A stretch of 64,000 bases of DNA, taken from positions 248,001 through 312,000 of the forward strand of contig NZ_CP137920.1 in the NCBI RefSeq assembly GCF_033708015.1, in the 5' to 3' direction. Positions 63,296 to 64,000 of this stretch are shown one piece after another (positions within the stretch are counted from its first letter, which is position 1; every line of letters starts with the position of its first letter). The position numbers and the translations under genes were made by a program. The stretch is from Proteus vulgaris (GTDB taxonomy: Bacteria; Pseudomonadota; Gammaproteobacteria; Enterobacterales; Enterobacteriaceae). The notes under the pieces are model-generated. The model was not told the origin of the DNA, ran no database searches, and saw nothing but the letters and a program-made list of their open reading frames with translations.

Positions 63296-63460
63296 GACGC
63301 AGGTCCTGAATGTGAGTGGGTAAAGTAAAAAAGGAGAGAAAATCTCCTTGGTGGTGGCAAGTTTAGCCAAAGAATCGGATGATTCAAAGGTTAATCCGTT
63401 TCTTATCTGCTTTTTGATCGTTAGAATAGTGACCAACTTCATGCTATTGGACAGAAATTC

Positions 63461-64000
63461 ATGCACATTCATATTCTTGGTATTTGTGGCACCTTTATGG
63501 GAAGTCTTGCCATTCTCGCTAGAGCGAAGGGACATAAAGTTACAGGCTCAGACGCTAATGTCTATCCACCCATGAGTACTTTACTAGAAAATCAGGGAAT
63601 CGAACTGATTGAGGGATATGACCCAAAACAATTAGAACCTGCCCCTGACATGGTGATTATTGGTAATGCAATGACACGAGGAAACCCTTGTGTTGAAGCT
63701 GTACTTGAAAAAGGTTTGCCTTATACCTCAGGCCCTCAGTGGCTACATGACTATATTTTACCTGAACGTTGGGTGTTAGCCGTCGCTGGAACTCATGGTA
63801 AAACTACAACAGCAGGTATGCTGGCTTGGGTTTTAGAAGATTGCGGTTATAAACCTGGCTTTTTAATTGGCGGTGTACCGGGTAATTTCCAAGTATCTGC
63901 ACAGTTAGGTGAAAGTCCTTTCTTTGTGATTGAAGCTGATGAATATGACAGCGCTTTTTTTGATAAGCGTTCTAAATTTGTTCATTATTCTCCACGCACA
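63461..64000 (+). CDS. mpl: UDP-N-acetylmuramate:L-Ala-D-Glu-meso-DAP ligase Mpl, N-terminal part (runs off the window)
   Basis: The frame is open from the ATG at 63461 to the last base, giving 180 codons of a protein that is about 457 residues in E. coli. It starts [20 protein letters not shown] (Rossmann-like N-domain) and reaches the ATP-binding loop AGTHGKTTT near residue 110, then [10 protein letters not shown] and [16 protein letters not shown]. Mpl recycles murein tripeptide by joining it to UDP-MurNAc in the cytosol. It is divergent from fbp, as in E. coli, with 165 nt between starts. Confidence 0.95.
   Translation, partial: MHIHILGICGTFMGSLAILARAKGHKVTGSDANVYPPMSTLLENQGIELIEGYDPKQLEPAPDMVIIGNAMTRGNPCVEAVLEKGLPYTSGPQWLHDYILPERWVLAVAGTHGKTTTAGMLAWVLEDCGYKPGFLIGGVPGNFQVSAQLGESPFFVIEADEYDSAFFDKRSKFVHYSPRT

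Overview
The window is chromosomal DNA of a low-GC member of the Enterobacterales, most likely Proteus or a close Morganellaceae relative. This rests on house-keeping proteins that align by eye almost end to end with E. coli proteins while codon use and intergenic DNA are strongly AT-biased, and on a chaperone-usher operon of the kind that is abundant in Proteus. The species is an inference; no 16S gene is present.

Layout. (1) 1-9453: the yigB-uvrD-rarD-yigI-pldA-recQ-pldB-yigL block (E. coli 86-min region) without corA, rhtB or rhtC, with an SOS box before uvrD and one unrecognised 120-codon gene. (2) 9522-16644: an accessory stretch at a synteny breakpoint. It holds a four-gene chaperone-usher operon on the minus strand, a LysR regulator gene broken by an in-frame TGA, and a 1.2-kb AT-rich gene desert carrying seven copies of an ACTCAT/ATGAGT hexamer. 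(3) 16720-34260: the E. coli 94-95-min block: mscM-psd-rsgA (minus), orn, three identical tRNA-Gly(GCC) genes, a noncoding segment with perfect DnaA boxes and an IHF site in the position of E. coli datA, queG, then the tsaE-amiB-mutL-miaA-hfq-hflX-hflK-hflC superoperon. (4) 34261-41912: purA, nsrR-rnr-rlmB and the ribosomal operon rpsF-priB-rpsR-rplI with a candidate S6:S18 autoregulatory leader. (5) 41935-58366: ytfB, an unrecognised 566-residue protein, a Zur-box-headed zinc-starvation operon (rpmE2-rpmJ2-zinT), an aldehyde dehydrogenase, fklB, cysQ, ytfJ, ytfK, ytfL/paeA, msrA and tamA-tamB-ytfP. (6) 58441-61520: an AT-rich three-gene insertion between ytfP and ppa. (7) 61561-64000: ppa, fbp and the start of mpl.

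The best candidate for an undescribed system is region 6. It encodes an 87-residue peptide with no cysteine, then an intrinsic terminator that would limit read-through, then a protein made of two tandem RmlC-like cupin halves, then an MFS transporter 8 nt downstream. No other sugar-nucleotide gene is nearby, so a sugar-epimerase role is unsupported. A peptide-modification-and-export or small-molecule cluster is the working inference. E. coli carries the chpSB toxin-antitoxin pair in the same ytfP-ppa interval, so this is a known accessory site.

Other points worth a second look are the datA-like element, the lysR nonsense mutation, the long inverted repeat before the fimbrial operon, a structured noncoding element before purA, an orphan hairpin downstream of purA, and the loss of nnr from the queG-tsaE junction.
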